Shown here one piece after another: positions 45,628 through 55,319 of a stretch of DNA of 64,000 bases. How positions within the stretch are numbered: the first letter of the stretch is position 1; each line of letters starts with the position of its first letter. The DNA is from Solidesulfovibrio fructosivorans JJ] (GTDB lineage Bacteria; Desulfobacterota; Desulfovibrionia; Desulfovibrionales; Desulfovibrionaceae). The translations under genes were made by a program, and so were the position numbers. Below the pieces are notes generated by a model. That model did not search any database and was not told the DNA's origin. It saw only the letters and a program-made list of their open reading frames with translations. The stretch lies in the NCBI RefSeq assembly GCF_000179555.1, contig NZ_AECZ01000014.1:51354-115353 (forward strand), given 5' to 3'.

Positions 45628-47025
45628 CTACTTGCCGATGCAGAACTTCGAGAAGACGGCATTGAGGACATCATCGGGCGTGGTCTCGCCGGTGATGTCC
45701 GCAACAAGCGCCGCGGCGGTTTCGAGCCGCGCCCCCAACAGATCGTAAGGCACGCCGGCCCGGATATCGGCCACAAGCCCCGCCAGCTCCAGCCGGGCCG
45801 CTTCGAGGCTCGCCGCCTCGCGCGCATTCGGGGCCGTCGCGGCCGGCTCGGGCGGGCCGTCGGTCGCGGTCAGCCGTTCGCGCATGGCGGTTAAAAGCCC
45901 GGTCAGGCCGAAACCCGTGCGCGCCGAGACGGCCACCGTCTCCAGGCCCCTTGCCTTGAGCTTCTTGGCCGCGCCCGGCTCGGCCGCCGGCAGGTCGGCC
46001 TTGTTGACCACGACCAGCACGCGCCTGGGACCAAGTTCCTCCAGCAGCGCTTCGGCCTCGGGGTCCGGGGCGTACGGGGCCGCGCCGTCCACGACATACA
46101 GCCCCAGGTCAGCGCGGCCGGCCACGTCCCGGCCGCGCTTCTTGCCGGCCGCCTCCACGGCGTCCGGCGTCTCGCGCAGCCCGGCCGTATCCGTCAGGCG
46201 CACGGGCACCCCGTCCAGGTCGAGCCCCTCTTCCAGATAATCCCGGGTCGTGCCGGGCTGGTCGGCCACAAGCGCCCGGTCCGTGCCCAGAAAGGCGTTG
46301 AAGAGGCTGGACTTGCCGGCGTTGACCTTGCCGAAAAGGGCCACGACCGCCCCTTCGCGAAAGGGCCTGGCCCGGCGTCCGGCGGCAAGCAGCGCGTCGA
46401 TGCGGTCCATGACGGCGGCAACCCCGTCGGCAAAGGCCTCCTTGGGCTGGCACTCCACTTCCTCGTCGGGAAAATCGACGGCCAGGCAGACCCCGGCCCG
46501 CAGTTCGCCAAGCGCCCGGCCGAGCTCCCGGGCGGCCTCGCCCATGCCCCCGGAAAGACGGGTCAGAGCAAGGGACGCGTCCACCGCGCCACGGGCGGCG
46601 ATGAGTTCGGCCACGGCCTCGGCCTGGGACAGGTCGAGCCGGCCGTTGAGATAGGCCCGCTTGGTGAATTCCCCGGGCCCGGCCGGCCGCGCCCCGGCCG
46701 CGCAGGCGGCGGCCAGGACGGCGGCGAGCACCACCGGCGCGCCATGGCAGAAGATTTCCGCCGTGTCCTCGCCGGTGTAGCTCCCGGGACCGGGCATAAA
46801 CGCCGCCATGACCTCGTCGAGCACCCGGCCCGAAGCGTCGCGCACGGTTCCGTGGTGCAGCCGGTAGGGCCTAAGCCCCGCGAAATCCGGCCGGGCCGAG
46901 GTGAAGAGCTTCGTCGCGACGGCCTTGGCCAGCGGGCCGCTTAGGCGCACGATGCCGACCCCGCCGCGTCCGGGCGGGGTGGCGACGGCGGCGATGGTGT
47001 CGCCCGGAAGGCGGCTGGCGGGCAT
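45628..47025 (-). CDS. mnmE: tRNA modification GTPase MnmE
   Basis: This is a 465-residue protein. The N-terminal folate-binding domain begins DTIAAVATPPGRGGVGIVRLSG. A helical domain follows, then the G domain with GKVNAGKSS (P-loop, about residue 231), TTRDYLEE (switch I), DTAGLRET and NKAD. The hallmark C-terminal CIGK motif (FCIGK) is present. With MnmG it puts the 5-carboxymethylaminomethyl group on tRNA wobble uridines. It is 13 bases downstream of the aminotransferase. Confidence 0.95.
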   Translation of the reverse strand: MPASRLPGDTIAAVATPPGRGGVGIVRLSGPLAKAVATKLFTSARPDFAGLRPYRLHHGTVRDASGRVLDEVMAAFMPGPGSYTGEDTAEIFCHGAPVVLAAVLAAACAAGARPAGPGEFTKRAYLNGRLDLSQAEAVAELIAARGAVDASLALTRLSGGMGEAARELGRALGELRAGVCLAVDFPDEEVECQPKEAFADGVAAVMDRIDALLAAGRRARPFREGAVVALFGKVNAGKSSLFNAFLGTDRALVADQPGTTRDYLEEGLDLDGVPVRLTDTAGLRETPDAVEAAGKKRGRDVAGRADLGLYVVDGAAPYAPDPEAEALLEELGPRRVLVVVNKADLPAAEPGAAKKLKARGLETVAVSARTGFGLTGLLTAMRERLTATDGPPEPAATAPNAREAASLEAARLELAGLVADIRAGVPYDLLGARLETAAALVADITGETTPDDVLNAVFSKFCIGK

Positions 47026-47038
47026 GGCTGCGCTTTCC

Positions 47039-48244
47039 CTACGCGACGGCGGCGCAGCTGGTCTTGGCCAGAAGCGCCTTTATGCCGCGCCCCATGCGGG
47101 CGATGCCCTCCACGATGCGGTCCGGGTCGGCGTTGGAGAAGTTGAGCCGCATGGCCCGCGCCCCCCCGCCGTCGACGAAAAACGGCCCGCCCGGCACGAA
47201 AGCCACCTTCTCCTTGATGCACAGGTCGAACAGGTCGAAGGCCGAGCAGCCCTCGGGCAGGGTTACCCAGAGGAACATGCCGCCCTCGGGCTCGGTGCAG
47301 GTGACGCCCTCGGGGAATTCCGCTTTGATGCGCTCGAGCATGAGGTTTCGCTGCGCGCCGTAGACGGACTTGATCGTGGCGATATGGGCGTCGAGGTCGT
47401 TGTCGATCAGGTAGCGCACGAGCACCCGCTGCACGAAGGTGGAACTGTGCAGATCGGAAGCCTGCTTGGCGGTGACGAGCTTGGGCATGGCTTCCGGCGT
47501 GGCCGCCACCCAGCCCAGGCGCAGCCCCGGCGCGACGATCTTGGAGAAGGTGCCGAGCATGAAGCCGTCCCCACCGGGTAAAAACGAGCTCACCGGGGGC
47601 ATGGGTTCGCCGGCGAAACGCAACTCGCCGTAGGGATCGTCCTCCACGAACACCGTGTCGGAAACGCGCAGCGTCTCGGCCACGGCCCGCCGGGCCGCCA
47701 GGCTGTAGGTCATGCCCGAGGGGTTCTGGAAATTGGGCACGGCGTAGAACATCTTGGCTTTCCGGGTAAGCAGCAGTTCCGTCAACCGGTCGATGTCCGG
47801 GCCCTGGGGCGTCAGCGGCACGCCGGCGAACTCCGGCTCGAACAGCGAAAAGGCCTGTATGGCCCCGATGTAGCCGGGAAGCTCCACGGCGAGCAAATCG
47901 CCCGGATCGAGAAAGACCTTGCCGATGAGGTCCAGGCTTTGCTGGGAGCCGCTGGTGACGAGGATATTCGCCGGATCGATATCCATATTCTTGCGGGCCT
48001 TGTAGCGGGCGGCGATCCATTCCCGCAGTTCCGGCTCGCCTTCGGTGACGGAGTATTGCAGGGCGGCGGGACCGTTCTCGGCCAATACGCGGGCGGCGGC
48101 GTCGGCCATGGGGCCGATGGGGAAAAGGTCGGGCTTCGGGAGTCCGCCGGCAAAGGAGATGATGGACGGATCGGCGGTGACCTTGAGGATTTCCCGGATA
48201 AACGAACGACGCACCTGGGACATGCGTTTGGCGAAAGCGGGCAC
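47039..48244 (-). CDS. PLP-dependent class I aminotransferase (LysN/2-aminoadipate-type)
   Basis: This is a 401-residue fold-type I enzyme. Landmarks are SFAGGLPKPDLFP near the N-terminus, YSVTEGEPELREW, TSGSQQSLDL, VPNFQNPSG and the cofactor lysine in LGTFSKIVAPGLRLGW. LRLNFSNADPDRI lies at the C-terminus. The family uses aromatic or branched-chain amino acids or 2-aminoadipate as donor; MocR-like regulators share the fold but there is no HTH here. The GTG start at 48244 has AGGAGG upstream. It is co-directional with mnmE. Confidence 0.85.
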   Translation of the reverse strand: MPAFAKRMSQVRRSFIREILKVTADPSIISFAGGLPKPDLFPIGPMADAAARVLAENGPAALQYSVTEGEPELREWIAARYKARKNMDIDPANILVTSGSQQSLDLIGKVFLDPGDLLAVELPGYIGAIQAFSLFEPEFAGVPLTPQGPDIDRLTELLLTRKAKMFYAVPNFQNPSGMTYSLAARRAVAETLRVSDTVFVEDDPYGELRFAGEPMPPVSSFLPGGDGFMLGTFSKIVAPGLRLGWVAATPEAMPKLVTAKQASDLHSSTFVQRVLVRYLIDNDLDAHIATIKSVYGAQRNLMLERIKAEFPEGVTCTEPEGGMFLWVTLPEGCSAFDLFDLCIKEKVAFVPGGPFFVDGGGARAMRLNFSNADPDRIVEGIARMGRGIKALLAKTSCAAVA

Positions 48245-48391
48245 TGGTAAGACCTCCTGCGTACGAGTGGAGGCCGTATCTGGCGGATTAAAAGGCGGGC
48301 CGACGGGCCGCCAGACGCGGCCGGTCGCAGCATATTAGACCGGAGTCGAAAAAGATTAAAGCGATAACATTGAACGGCCCTGCCTGTCCGG

Positions 48392-48419
48392 TTGACATGA
48401 CGCAATAAGTGCGTACATT
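48392..48419 (+). promoter_or_regulatory. Sigma70 promoter of the toxin-antitoxin operon
   Basis: TTGACA (48392-48397), a 16-nt spacer and TACATT (48414-48419). The predicted transcription start (about 48426) falls directly at the toxin ATG (48427). Confidence 0.7.
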
Positions 48420-48432
48420 TTGTGTCATGTCA
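48393..48432 (+). promoter_or_regulatory. Inverted-repeat operator of the toxin-antitoxin operon
   Basis: Perfect 9-bp arms TGACATGAC (48393-48401) and GTCATGTCA (48424-48432) have centres 31 bp apart, about three helical turns, spanning the promoter. They are probable binding sites for the Xre-type antitoxin. Confidence 0.6.
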
Positions 48433-48720
48433 TGGACGGTTGGCATCTCCGGCCGCGTGGCCAAACAGATACGACGGCTGCCCGAGCCGGTGCGGGCCAT
48501 CGCACGCCAACTTGTCCATGAAATCGAGACATCCGGCCCCGTGCGACAGGGTTGGCCGCATTACGGCAAGATCACGGGGCGACCGGGATGCCACCACTGC
48601 CATATCCGGCGCGGACGGCCGACATATGTGGCGGTGTGGAAGGAAGCCGGCGAAGCACAGGAGGTGGAGGTGACCTATGTCGGAACGCATGAAGGCGCGG
48701 ACTACGGACGGCTTTGTTGA
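48427..48720 (+). CDS. RelE/HigB-like toxin
   Basis: This is a 97-residue basic protein with the RelE/ParE fold outline: WTVGISGRVAKQIRRLPEPVR, then HIRRGRPTYVAVWKEAGEAQE and VEVTYVGTHEGADY. Such toxins cleave mRNA on the ribosome. The start is taken as ATG 48427; the earlier in-frame GTG at 48409 lies upstream of and within the predicted -10 region and cannot be used. The promoter places the ATG within a base or so of the transcript's 5' end, so the toxin mRNA is likely leaderless. It overlaps the antitoxin by 44 bases. Confidence 0.7.
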   Translation: MSWTVGISGRVAKQIRRLPEPVRAIARQLVHEIETSGPVRQGWPHYGKITGRPGCHHCHIRRGRPTYVAVWKEAGEAQEVEVTYVGTHEGADYGRLC

Positions 48721-49066
48721 ATTTTCGCTTCGCGTGCCCGAATCCCAGGCCGAGCGGGTTGGCGCGGCGCTTCGGGCCATTGTGGCGCTGTTGCCGGAGG
48801 CGTCCGAAACGGCTCCGGTCGCTGACGAGGATTTGGACGATGACACCCTGTATTCCCCGGATGAGGTCTTCGGCTCCTGGACGCCGGGAGCGGCGGTCCG
48901 GGCCTACCGCCTGCGCGAGGGGCTGACCCAGGCAGCGCTGGCCCGGGGCATCGAGGTCACCCGTTCGGTGGTCAGCGATCTGGAGACCGGGCGGCGGCCG
49001 GTCAGCGGAGCCATGGCCCGGAGATTGGGAGAATTTTTCAAGGCGGAGTACAAGAATTTTTTGTAG
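48677..49066 (+). CDS. Xre-family HTH antitoxin
   Basis: This is a 129-residue protein. The N-terminal 75 residues are acidic (ASETAPVADEDLDDDTLY) and probably neutralise the toxin. The C-terminal Xre-type HTH (about 85-122) has the order YRLREGLTQAALARGIEV, then TRSVVSDLETGRRPVSGAMA. It should repress the operon via the inverted repeat at 48393-48432. Its ATG lies inside the toxin reading frame behind GGAGGTGG. The last 29 bases overlap the convergent glycosyltransferase. Confidence 0.8.
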   Translation: MSERMKARTTDGFVEFSLRVPESQAERVGAALRAIVALLPEASETAPVADEDLDDDTLYSPDEVFGSWTPGAAVRAYRLREGLTQAALARGIEVTRSVVSDLETGRRPVSGAMARRLGEFFKAEYKNFL

Positions 49067-50087
49067 CCGCGCCAAGGCCCTCCCCTATCCTCAAAAGCGC
49101 CTCCCGCCGCGCCGACTCCCCATACGCCGCCACCGTCATTCTTCCATTCTCCAGCACCGTCGCCAGCTTCCCGCCGCCCTCGCCCCACAGCCGGCAGGCC
49201 GCCTCCAGACACGCCGTCGCCCCGAAAACGTCATTGTCCGCCGCGTAAAATCCGTTCCCGCCCCAGGGAACGTCGCGAAGCGGCACGCTCGGCACGTAGC
49301 CGCTTTCGCCGGCCTGGCGCATGTAGTCGAACCCGCCGAACCCGGCGAACCCGGCCACGACGCAGCCGCAGGCCATGGCCTCGAGCGGCGGCAAGGGGCA
49401 GCCCTCGGGAAACCCGGTGGCCAGAAAAACATGGCAGGAGCGCAACGCCTCGGCCACGCCGTCCGGCGGCAGCCCGTCTATGGGCACGAATTCGAGGGGC
49501 ATGCCGGCACGCGGCGCGCGCGCTTCGACCATCCGCCGGATCATAGCGGCGAGCCCCTTGTTTTTGCGCGGCATGTACCCCACCCGCACCGGCGCGGGCG
49601 CGGGCTTGGCCCGGGGCGGATAAAACCTGGCCGGGTCGATGACCGGGCGCAAGACCGGCGGCAATACGCCGAGGGCCCGCTCGATATAGCGCGCCACCGG
49701 ATCGGACACGGCCAGAAACGACACCGGCAGCCTGTCCCAGGCCACCCCCTCGGGCAGTCCGTTGAAAAGATACGCCCAGTTCTGACAATACACCACGCAG
49801 CGCGCCCCGGCGGAAAGCCCCGGGGCCAGGGCGTTGGGCCAGCCCTCGGGCACGAGATACACGTCCCCCGGCCCCATGCCGGCATCGGTCAGGGATACCG
49901 CCGGAATACCGGCCGGCAGCGTAAGCGGCGTGGCCCCGGCCTCGCGCAACACCAGCCCGACCTCGCGCCCCGAGGCCGCAAGCGCCCCGGCCACCTCGAG
50001 CAGCACCGCCAGCCCGCCCGAAACGGCGCGCAGCGGCGGCAGAAAAACGAACGTGCGTCCCACAACGATCCTTGAATGCCGGCGCAT
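49038..50087 (-). CDS. GT-B family glycosyltransferase
   Basis: This is a 349-residue enzyme. N-terminal PLRAVSGGLAVLLEVAGALAASG is typical of GT4-type acceptors, CQNWAYLFNGLPEGV is a core segment, and the C-terminal donor-binding block GFPEGCPLPPLEAMACGCVV is characteristic of GT4/GT1 (E-x7-E motif region). The donor is unknown. The ATG at 50087 has no strong ribosome binding site; a GTG eight codons in is an alternative. It converges on the toxin-antitoxin operon. Confidence 0.8.
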   Translation of the reverse strand: MRRHSRIVVGRTFVFLPPLRAVSGGLAVLLEVAGALAASGREVGLVLREAGATPLTLPAGIPAVSLTDAGMGPGDVYLVPEGWPNALAPGLSAGARCVVYCQNWAYLFNGLPEGVAWDRLPVSFLAVSDPVARYIERALGVLPPVLRPVIDPARFYPPRAKPAPAPVRVGYMPRKNKGLAAMIRRMVEARAPRAGMPLEFVPIDGLPPDGVAEALRSCHVFLATGFPEGCPLPPLEAMACGCVVAGFAGFGGFDYMRQAGESGYVPSVPLRDVPWGGNGFYAADNDVFGATACLEAACRLWGEGGGKLATVLENGRMTVAAYGESARREALLRIGEGLGAATKNSCTPP

Positions 50088-50163
50088 GGTTGCCGGCCCG
50101 GTTTCAAAAGGCTAACACCAAAAGCGGCCGCGTTTTGCAACCGTGATGCCGCAAGGAGCCACC

Positions 50164-51498
50164 ATGCGCAACAACAAGGATGCCATACTCGACCTGTCGC
50201 TGACCCCGGAGGACACCGCCGTGACAACCCTCGGCGCCCCCGCCTGCGACAGCCCCAAGCATGTGGGCACGTTCGTGCTCGACGACGCGGCCGTGCTGGT
50301 CGGCATCACCCGGGCCTCGGTCTCCTGCGACAGCCAGGTTCCCGTCTTCTTCGAGGAAGCCGGGCCGCGACAAAAAATCTTCTTCTCGCCCCATAAGACC
50401 AAGCTCGCCGTGGTCACCTGCGGCGGCATCTGCCCCGGCATCAACGACGTCATCCGCTCCATCGTCATGGAAGCCCACCACCAGTACGGCGCGGCCGCCA
50501 CCCTCGGCATCCGCTACGGCCTGCGCGGCTTCATCCCGGCCTGCCGCCACGACGTGCGGGAATTCTCGCCGGAAAACGTGGCCGAAATCCACCAGTTCGG
50601 CGGCACGGTGCTCGGCTCCTCGCGCGGCCCCCAGCCCGTGGACGAAATCGTCGACGCCATGGAACGCCTCGGCATCGGCTTTTGCATTTTCATCGGCGGC
50701 GTCGGCACCATGCGCGCCGCCCAGGCCATACAAACCGAAATCGCTTCCCGAAACCTCGCCATCGGCATCGTGTGCATCCCCAAGACCGTGGACAACGACA
50801 TCCACTTCGTCTCGCGCACCTTCGGCTTTTTAACCGCCGCCGAACAGGCCACCGAATCCATCGCCTGCGCCCACGTCGAGGCCCTCGGCGCGCCCTACGG
50901 CATCGGGCTCGTCAAGCTCATGGGCCGGCAGTCGGGATTCATCGCCGCCGAGGCCAGCATGGGCCTCAAACACGTCAACATGGTCCTCGTGCCGGAAGAA
51001 CCCTTCTCCCTCACCGGCCCGGGCGGCGTGCTCGAGGTGCTGGAAAAACGCCTGCGCTCCCGCGGCCATGCCGTCATCGTCGCCGCCGAAGGCGCGGGAC
51101 AACACCTCATCCCCGCGACCGGACGCTTCGACCCCTCGGGGAATCCGGTGCTCGGCGATTTCTGCGGCCTTTTCGCCCGCGAAATCAAACGCCATTTCAA
51201 GGAACAAGGCCTCCCCATCACGCTCAAGTCCATCGACCCGAGCTACATCGTGCGCGCCGTGCCCGCCAACACCGCCGACGCCGTGTATTGCGGCTTCCTC
51301 GGCCGCCTTGCCGTCCACGCCGGCATGGCCGGCAAGACCGGCATCATGATCGGGTCGGTCAACGACCACTACGTCCACGTCCCGCTGTCGCTCGTCACCC
51401 GTGAACGAAAGCACATCGACATCAACTCCGAGTACTGGCAGGCCGTGCTTGATTCCACGGGCCAGCCGCGCTTCGCCGCCCAGTTCGATCAACCCTGA
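50164..51498 (+). CDS. 6-phosphofructokinase-family protein with altered GGDG motif
   Basis: This is a 444-residue PFK of the long, group III/plant-trypanosome type. It has GGICPGINDVIRS (phosphate-binding start), GGTVLGSSRG, the catalytic CIPKTVDNDIHF and VKLMGRQSGF. The Mg2+/nucleotide motif GGDGT reads GGVGT (IGGVGTMRAA), so the metal-binding Asp is Val. It may use pyrophosphate or be a regulatory paralogue. The start is ATG 50164 behind AAGGAGCC. It is 11 bases upstream of cobT and probably co-transcribed. Confidence 0.8.
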   Translation: MRNNKDAILDLSLTPEDTAVTTLGAPACDSPKHVGTFVLDDAAVLVGITRASVSCDSQVPVFFEEAGPRQKIFFSPHKTKLAVVTCGGICPGINDVIRSIVMEAHHQYGAAATLGIRYGLRGFIPACRHDVREFSPENVAEIHQFGGTVLGSSRGPQPVDEIVDAMERLGIGFCIFIGGVGTMRAAQAIQTEIASRNLAIGIVCIPKTVDNDIHFVSRTFGFLTAAEQATESIACAHVEALGAPYGIGLVKLMGRQSGFIAAEASMGLKHVNMVLVPEEPFSLTGPGGVLEVLEKRLRSRGHAVIVAAEGAGQHLIPATGRFDPSGNPVLGDFCGLFAREIKRHFKEQGLPITLKSIDPSYIVRAVPANTADAVYCGFLGRLAVHAGMAGKTGIMIGSVNDHYVHVPLSLVTRERKHIDINSEYWQAVLDSTGQPRFAAQFDQP

Positions 51499-51509
51499 AA
51501 GGAGCCTCC

Positions 51510-52574
51510 ATGCCGCTGACTCTCCCCGAGGTCCTGGCCGCCATCCGGCCGGTGGACCCGGCCCTTTTCGCCGTTGCCAAGAACCACCTCGACAGCCTGA
51601 CCAAGCCCCGGGGCAGCCTCGGTCGCCTGGAAGAACTGGCCCAACGCCTCTTCGCCATATCCGGCGGCAAAGCCCCGACCATGGACCCGGCCCGCATCTA
51701 CGTCTGCGCCGGCGACCACGGCGTGGCCGCCGAAGGCGTGAGCCTGTTTCCCCAGGAAGTCACCAGGCAGATGGTGGCCAACTTCCTGGCCGGCGGCGCG
51801 GGCATCAACGTCCTGGCCGATACCGCCGGCATCGACATCCGCGTCGTCGACGCCGGATGCCTGGGCGACCCGTTCCCGCCACATCCCCTCTTCGCCGGCT
51901 CCCGCGTCGCCTCCGGCACCGAGGACCTGGCCGTCGGCCCGGCCATGAGCGTCGACACCTGCACCAAGGCCCTGCTCCTCGGCGCATCCCTGGCCGCGCA
52001 GGCCGCCGCCGAAGGCGTCAAATGCCTGGGCACCGGCGATATGGGCATCGCCAACACCACCCCGTCCACCGCGCTTTTCTGCGCCTACCTGTTCCTCGAC
52101 CCGGAAACCATCACCGGCCCCGGCACCGGACTCGACGCCTCCGGCGTGCGACGCAAGGCCGAAATCGTGGCCAAGGGCCTCGAACTGCACGAAAAGGTCA
52201 TCGACTCCGGCGACCCCGTGGCCATCCTGGCGGCACTCGGCGGCCTCGAAATCGCCTGCCTCGCCGGGCTCGTCCTCGGCGCGGCCGCCAACAAGCTCCC
52301 CATCGCCGTGGACGGCTTCATCTCCACCGCCGCCTACGTCGCCGCCCGGGCCATCGCGCCCGACGTGGCCGACTATGCCGTCGTCAGCCACGCCTCGGCC
52401 GAGCCCGGCTACGCCCCCATCATGAACGCCCTGGACCACAAGCCGCTCCTTGACCTCGGCCTGCGCCTCGGCGAAGGCACCGGCGCGGCCCTGGCCATCT
52501 TCCTCATGCGCGCCAGCGCCAACGTCTACAACAACATGGCCACCTTCGCCGCCGCCGGCGTCAGCGAAGGCTAG
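51510..52574 (+). CDS. cobT: Nicotinate-nucleotide--dimethylbenzimidazole phosphoribosyltransferase
   Basis: This is a 354-residue enzyme. Family landmarks are LTKPRGSLGRLEELA, CAGDHGVAAEGVSLFPQEVT, VSHASAEPGYAPIM and the catalytic Glu near the middle. GIANTTPSTA and GTGLDASGVRRK are also typical. It makes alpha-ribazole phosphate for the lower ligand of cobalamin, consistent with a B12-using anaerobe (and the radical SAM protein above). No other cob gene is adjacent. It is followed 23 bases later by copy 2 of the large repeat. Confidence 0.96.
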   Translation: MPLTLPEVLAAIRPVDPALFAVAKNHLDSLTKPRGSLGRLEELAQRLFAISGGKAPTMDPARIYVCAGDHGVAAEGVSLFPQEVTRQMVANFLAGGAGINVLADTAGIDIRVVDAGCLGDPFPPHPLFAGSRVASGTEDLAVGPAMSVDTCTKALLLGASLAAQAAAEGVKCLGTGDMGIANTTPSTALFCAYLFLDPETITGPGTGLDASGVRRKAEIVAKGLELHEKVIDSGDPVAILAALGGLEIACLAGLVLGAAANKLPIAVDGFISTAAYVAARAIAPDVADYAVVSHASAEPGYAPIMNALDHKPLLDLGLRLGEGTGAALAIFLMRASANVYNNMATFAAAGVSEG

Positions 52575-52597
52575 GGCCAGGGTTAAGGCGAAGGCTA

Positions 52598-53076
52598 GCC
52601 GGGGCGCTGCCCCGGACCCCGCCGGGGGGCGAGCGCGCCCCCGGTCCCCCCGTCTGGTGTGCTTTGGCTGGGCGGGAGGCCGGGTTGGCTGGCGGGAAGG
52701 CGGAGCATGGAGAAGATGGAGGCGGGATTTGTTCGTGACGATGCCGCCGCTTGCGCGGCAGGCTCGTCCCGAACAAATTCCGCCTCCACCACGCCGGTCG
52801 TCCCTACGGGGCGACAGTCAAAAAAACTCTTCTTCTTAAAATGCGGCGCTTCGCCGCTGGCGCGGTTGTTGCCGCAATCGCGTCCGGCGTCGAGGGGCGA
52901 AAGCCCCTCGTGTCCCGGGCCGATTGCGGCAACAAACATACGGCGTCCCATCACCCAAAGACATCACAACCCTCACCCCACCAACCTCTCCCACACCCCA
53001 CCAACCCAACCCGGTAAAAGGGGGTCCGGGGGACATCAAGTCCCCCGGCGGGGTCCAGGGGCGGAGCCCCGCTTCT
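52598..53076. repeat. Large structured intergenic repeat, copy 2
   Basis: The same arrangement as 11127-11595: L module (two hairpins; the middle one is missing), core stem P1 (52720-52731 with 52774-52785), the GCGGCGCTTCGCCGC hairpin, the GCCGCAATCG/CGATTGCGGC stem (52871-52880 with 52921-52930) enclosing GAGGGGC/GCCCCTC, and the R module (53008-53073). The R module supplies the last 13 codons of the HlyD-like gene. Confidence 0.85.
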
Positions 53077-53968
53077 GCTTCCCCCTCTCCCCTGTCGGCA
53101 TCCCCTGCTCCAGCTCCTTTTCTCCGCCGGGGCGCACGACGATATAGACCTGCACGGCCAAGCCGACGGGGAGTCGCGGCGTGCCGTCGAGGTCGATGAC
53201 GACTTCGAGAACGCGAAAATCACGCGGCCCGCGAAGGGCGGGGGCGAGACGGGAGACGATGCCGGTGAAACGATGTTTGGCAAAGGCTTCGGGGATGAGG
53301 ACGGCGTGTTGTCCCACGGCGAGGCGGGCGATGTCGCGTTCGGGCACGGCGGCGCGCACGCGCAGTTTGCTTGTATCGCCCACAGTGAGGACCGGGGTGT
53401 CGCGGGAGGGGGAGACGACTTCGCCGGGACGGCGGAATTTGCGCAGCACAATGCCGTGGAGGGGGGAGCGCAACATGGCCTTTTCGGCCCGCACCTGGGC
53501 GGCGGCCAATGCGGCCCTGGCGGCGTCGACGGCGTCTTTGGCATCCTGGCGTTCTTTCTTGCCGGCGGATGGGGACAGGTCGTCGAGACGGGCCTCGCTT
53601 GCGGCCAGGGCCTGCCCGCCCGCCGCGATCCCGGCCTGGGACTCGGGACCGGCCAGGCGGGCCAGGATTTGCCCTTGTTGCACGGTATCGCCTTCTTCCA
53701 CATCGACCGAGCCGATGACGCCTTCGGTGGCGAAGCCCAGGCGGATCACCCCGGACCGGGGTTCCACCACTCCGGGCGCGGCGATCCAGGCCGGCGCGGG
53801 ACCGGGGGCCGGCCGGACCGGCGAGGGAAGCGGCGGCGTGACCGGGATCACGGCCACGGGTTGCGGCGACTCGGCGCGCTGTGGGGCACGCCCGCCGGTG
53901 TAGAGCCACCAGGCTCCGACGAAGATCATGGCGGCGGCGGCAAGCAAGAGGAGCAGGCGTTGCAGCAT
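53036..53968 (-). CDS. HlyD-like membrane fusion/adaptor protein
   Basis: This is a 310-residue periplasmic adaptor. The N-terminal membrane anchor (about 3-22) is followed by a Pro-rich segment, then the barrel-sandwich halves WIAAPGVVEPRSGVIRLGF and SPLHGIVLRKFRRPGEVV around a short coiled-coil hairpin (about 110-150). LRVRAAVPERDIARLAVG follows. Such proteins link an inner-membrane pump to an outer-membrane channel. No transporter partner is nearby. The last ~13 codons (ending GSAPGPRRGT) are encoded by the repeat R module, so the C-terminus is element-derived. Confidence 0.75.
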   Translation of the reverse strand: MLQRLLLLLAAAAMIFVGAWWLYTGGRAPQRAESPQPVAVIPVTPPLPSPVRPAPGPAPAWIAAPGVVEPRSGVIRLGFATEGVIGSVDVEEGDTVQQGQILARLAGPESQAGIAAGGQALAASEARLDDLSPSAGKKERQDAKDAVDAARAALAAAQVRAEKAMLRSPLHGIVLRKFRRPGEVVSPSRDTPVLTVGDTSKLRVRAAVPERDIARLAVGQHAVLIPEAFAKHRFTGIVSRLAPALRGPRDFRVLEVVIDLDGTPRLPVGLAVQVYIVVRPGGEKELEQGMPTGERGKQKRGSAPGPRRGT

Positions 53969-54155
53969 GGGGAAGCGCCTCCATCGGCGACAATGCGCGG
54001 ATGTGGCCGGGCACGGGTGTTATCTTCCGGCCCTTTGGGGCTACCCCATCGAACCGGCTCCGTAAAGAGGCGGGGCGGATTGGCGGAAAGTCGGCCGGAG
54101 GGCGAGGGAGGCTGTCCGCCCCCCGGCGCGAAACACACTGGAGCCTGTCGCGAAG

Positions 54156-55133
<978 letters not shown>

Positions 55134-55284
55134 TTATAAAACAATACTCTACAGATAAACACGAATATTGTAAAAATCGCTAAAAACAAAATTGTCGCAC
55201 TGAATTAACACAACTTCAAAAACGAACGGACACCTTTTTATAAAAACCAGTGTCTTTTTAATTTCTACCCATACAAGAGAAAAA

Positions 55285-55319
55285 CAAAAACGACGCCGCA
55301 CCATGCAACGTCGTTTTTG
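55285..55319. terminator. Bidirectional terminator
   Basis: An 11-bp perfect stem CAAAAACGACG/CGTCGTTTTTG with a 13-nt loop. T-runs follow the stem on both strands. It lies within the 714 bases between the nifH promoter and the SGNH gene, so it can stop both directions. Confidence 0.7.

Noticed and set aside
48409..48426. GTG at 48409 as the toxin start
   Set aside because: It lies between the -35 and -10 boxes of the only good promoter and cannot be in the transcript; ATG 48427 fits better.
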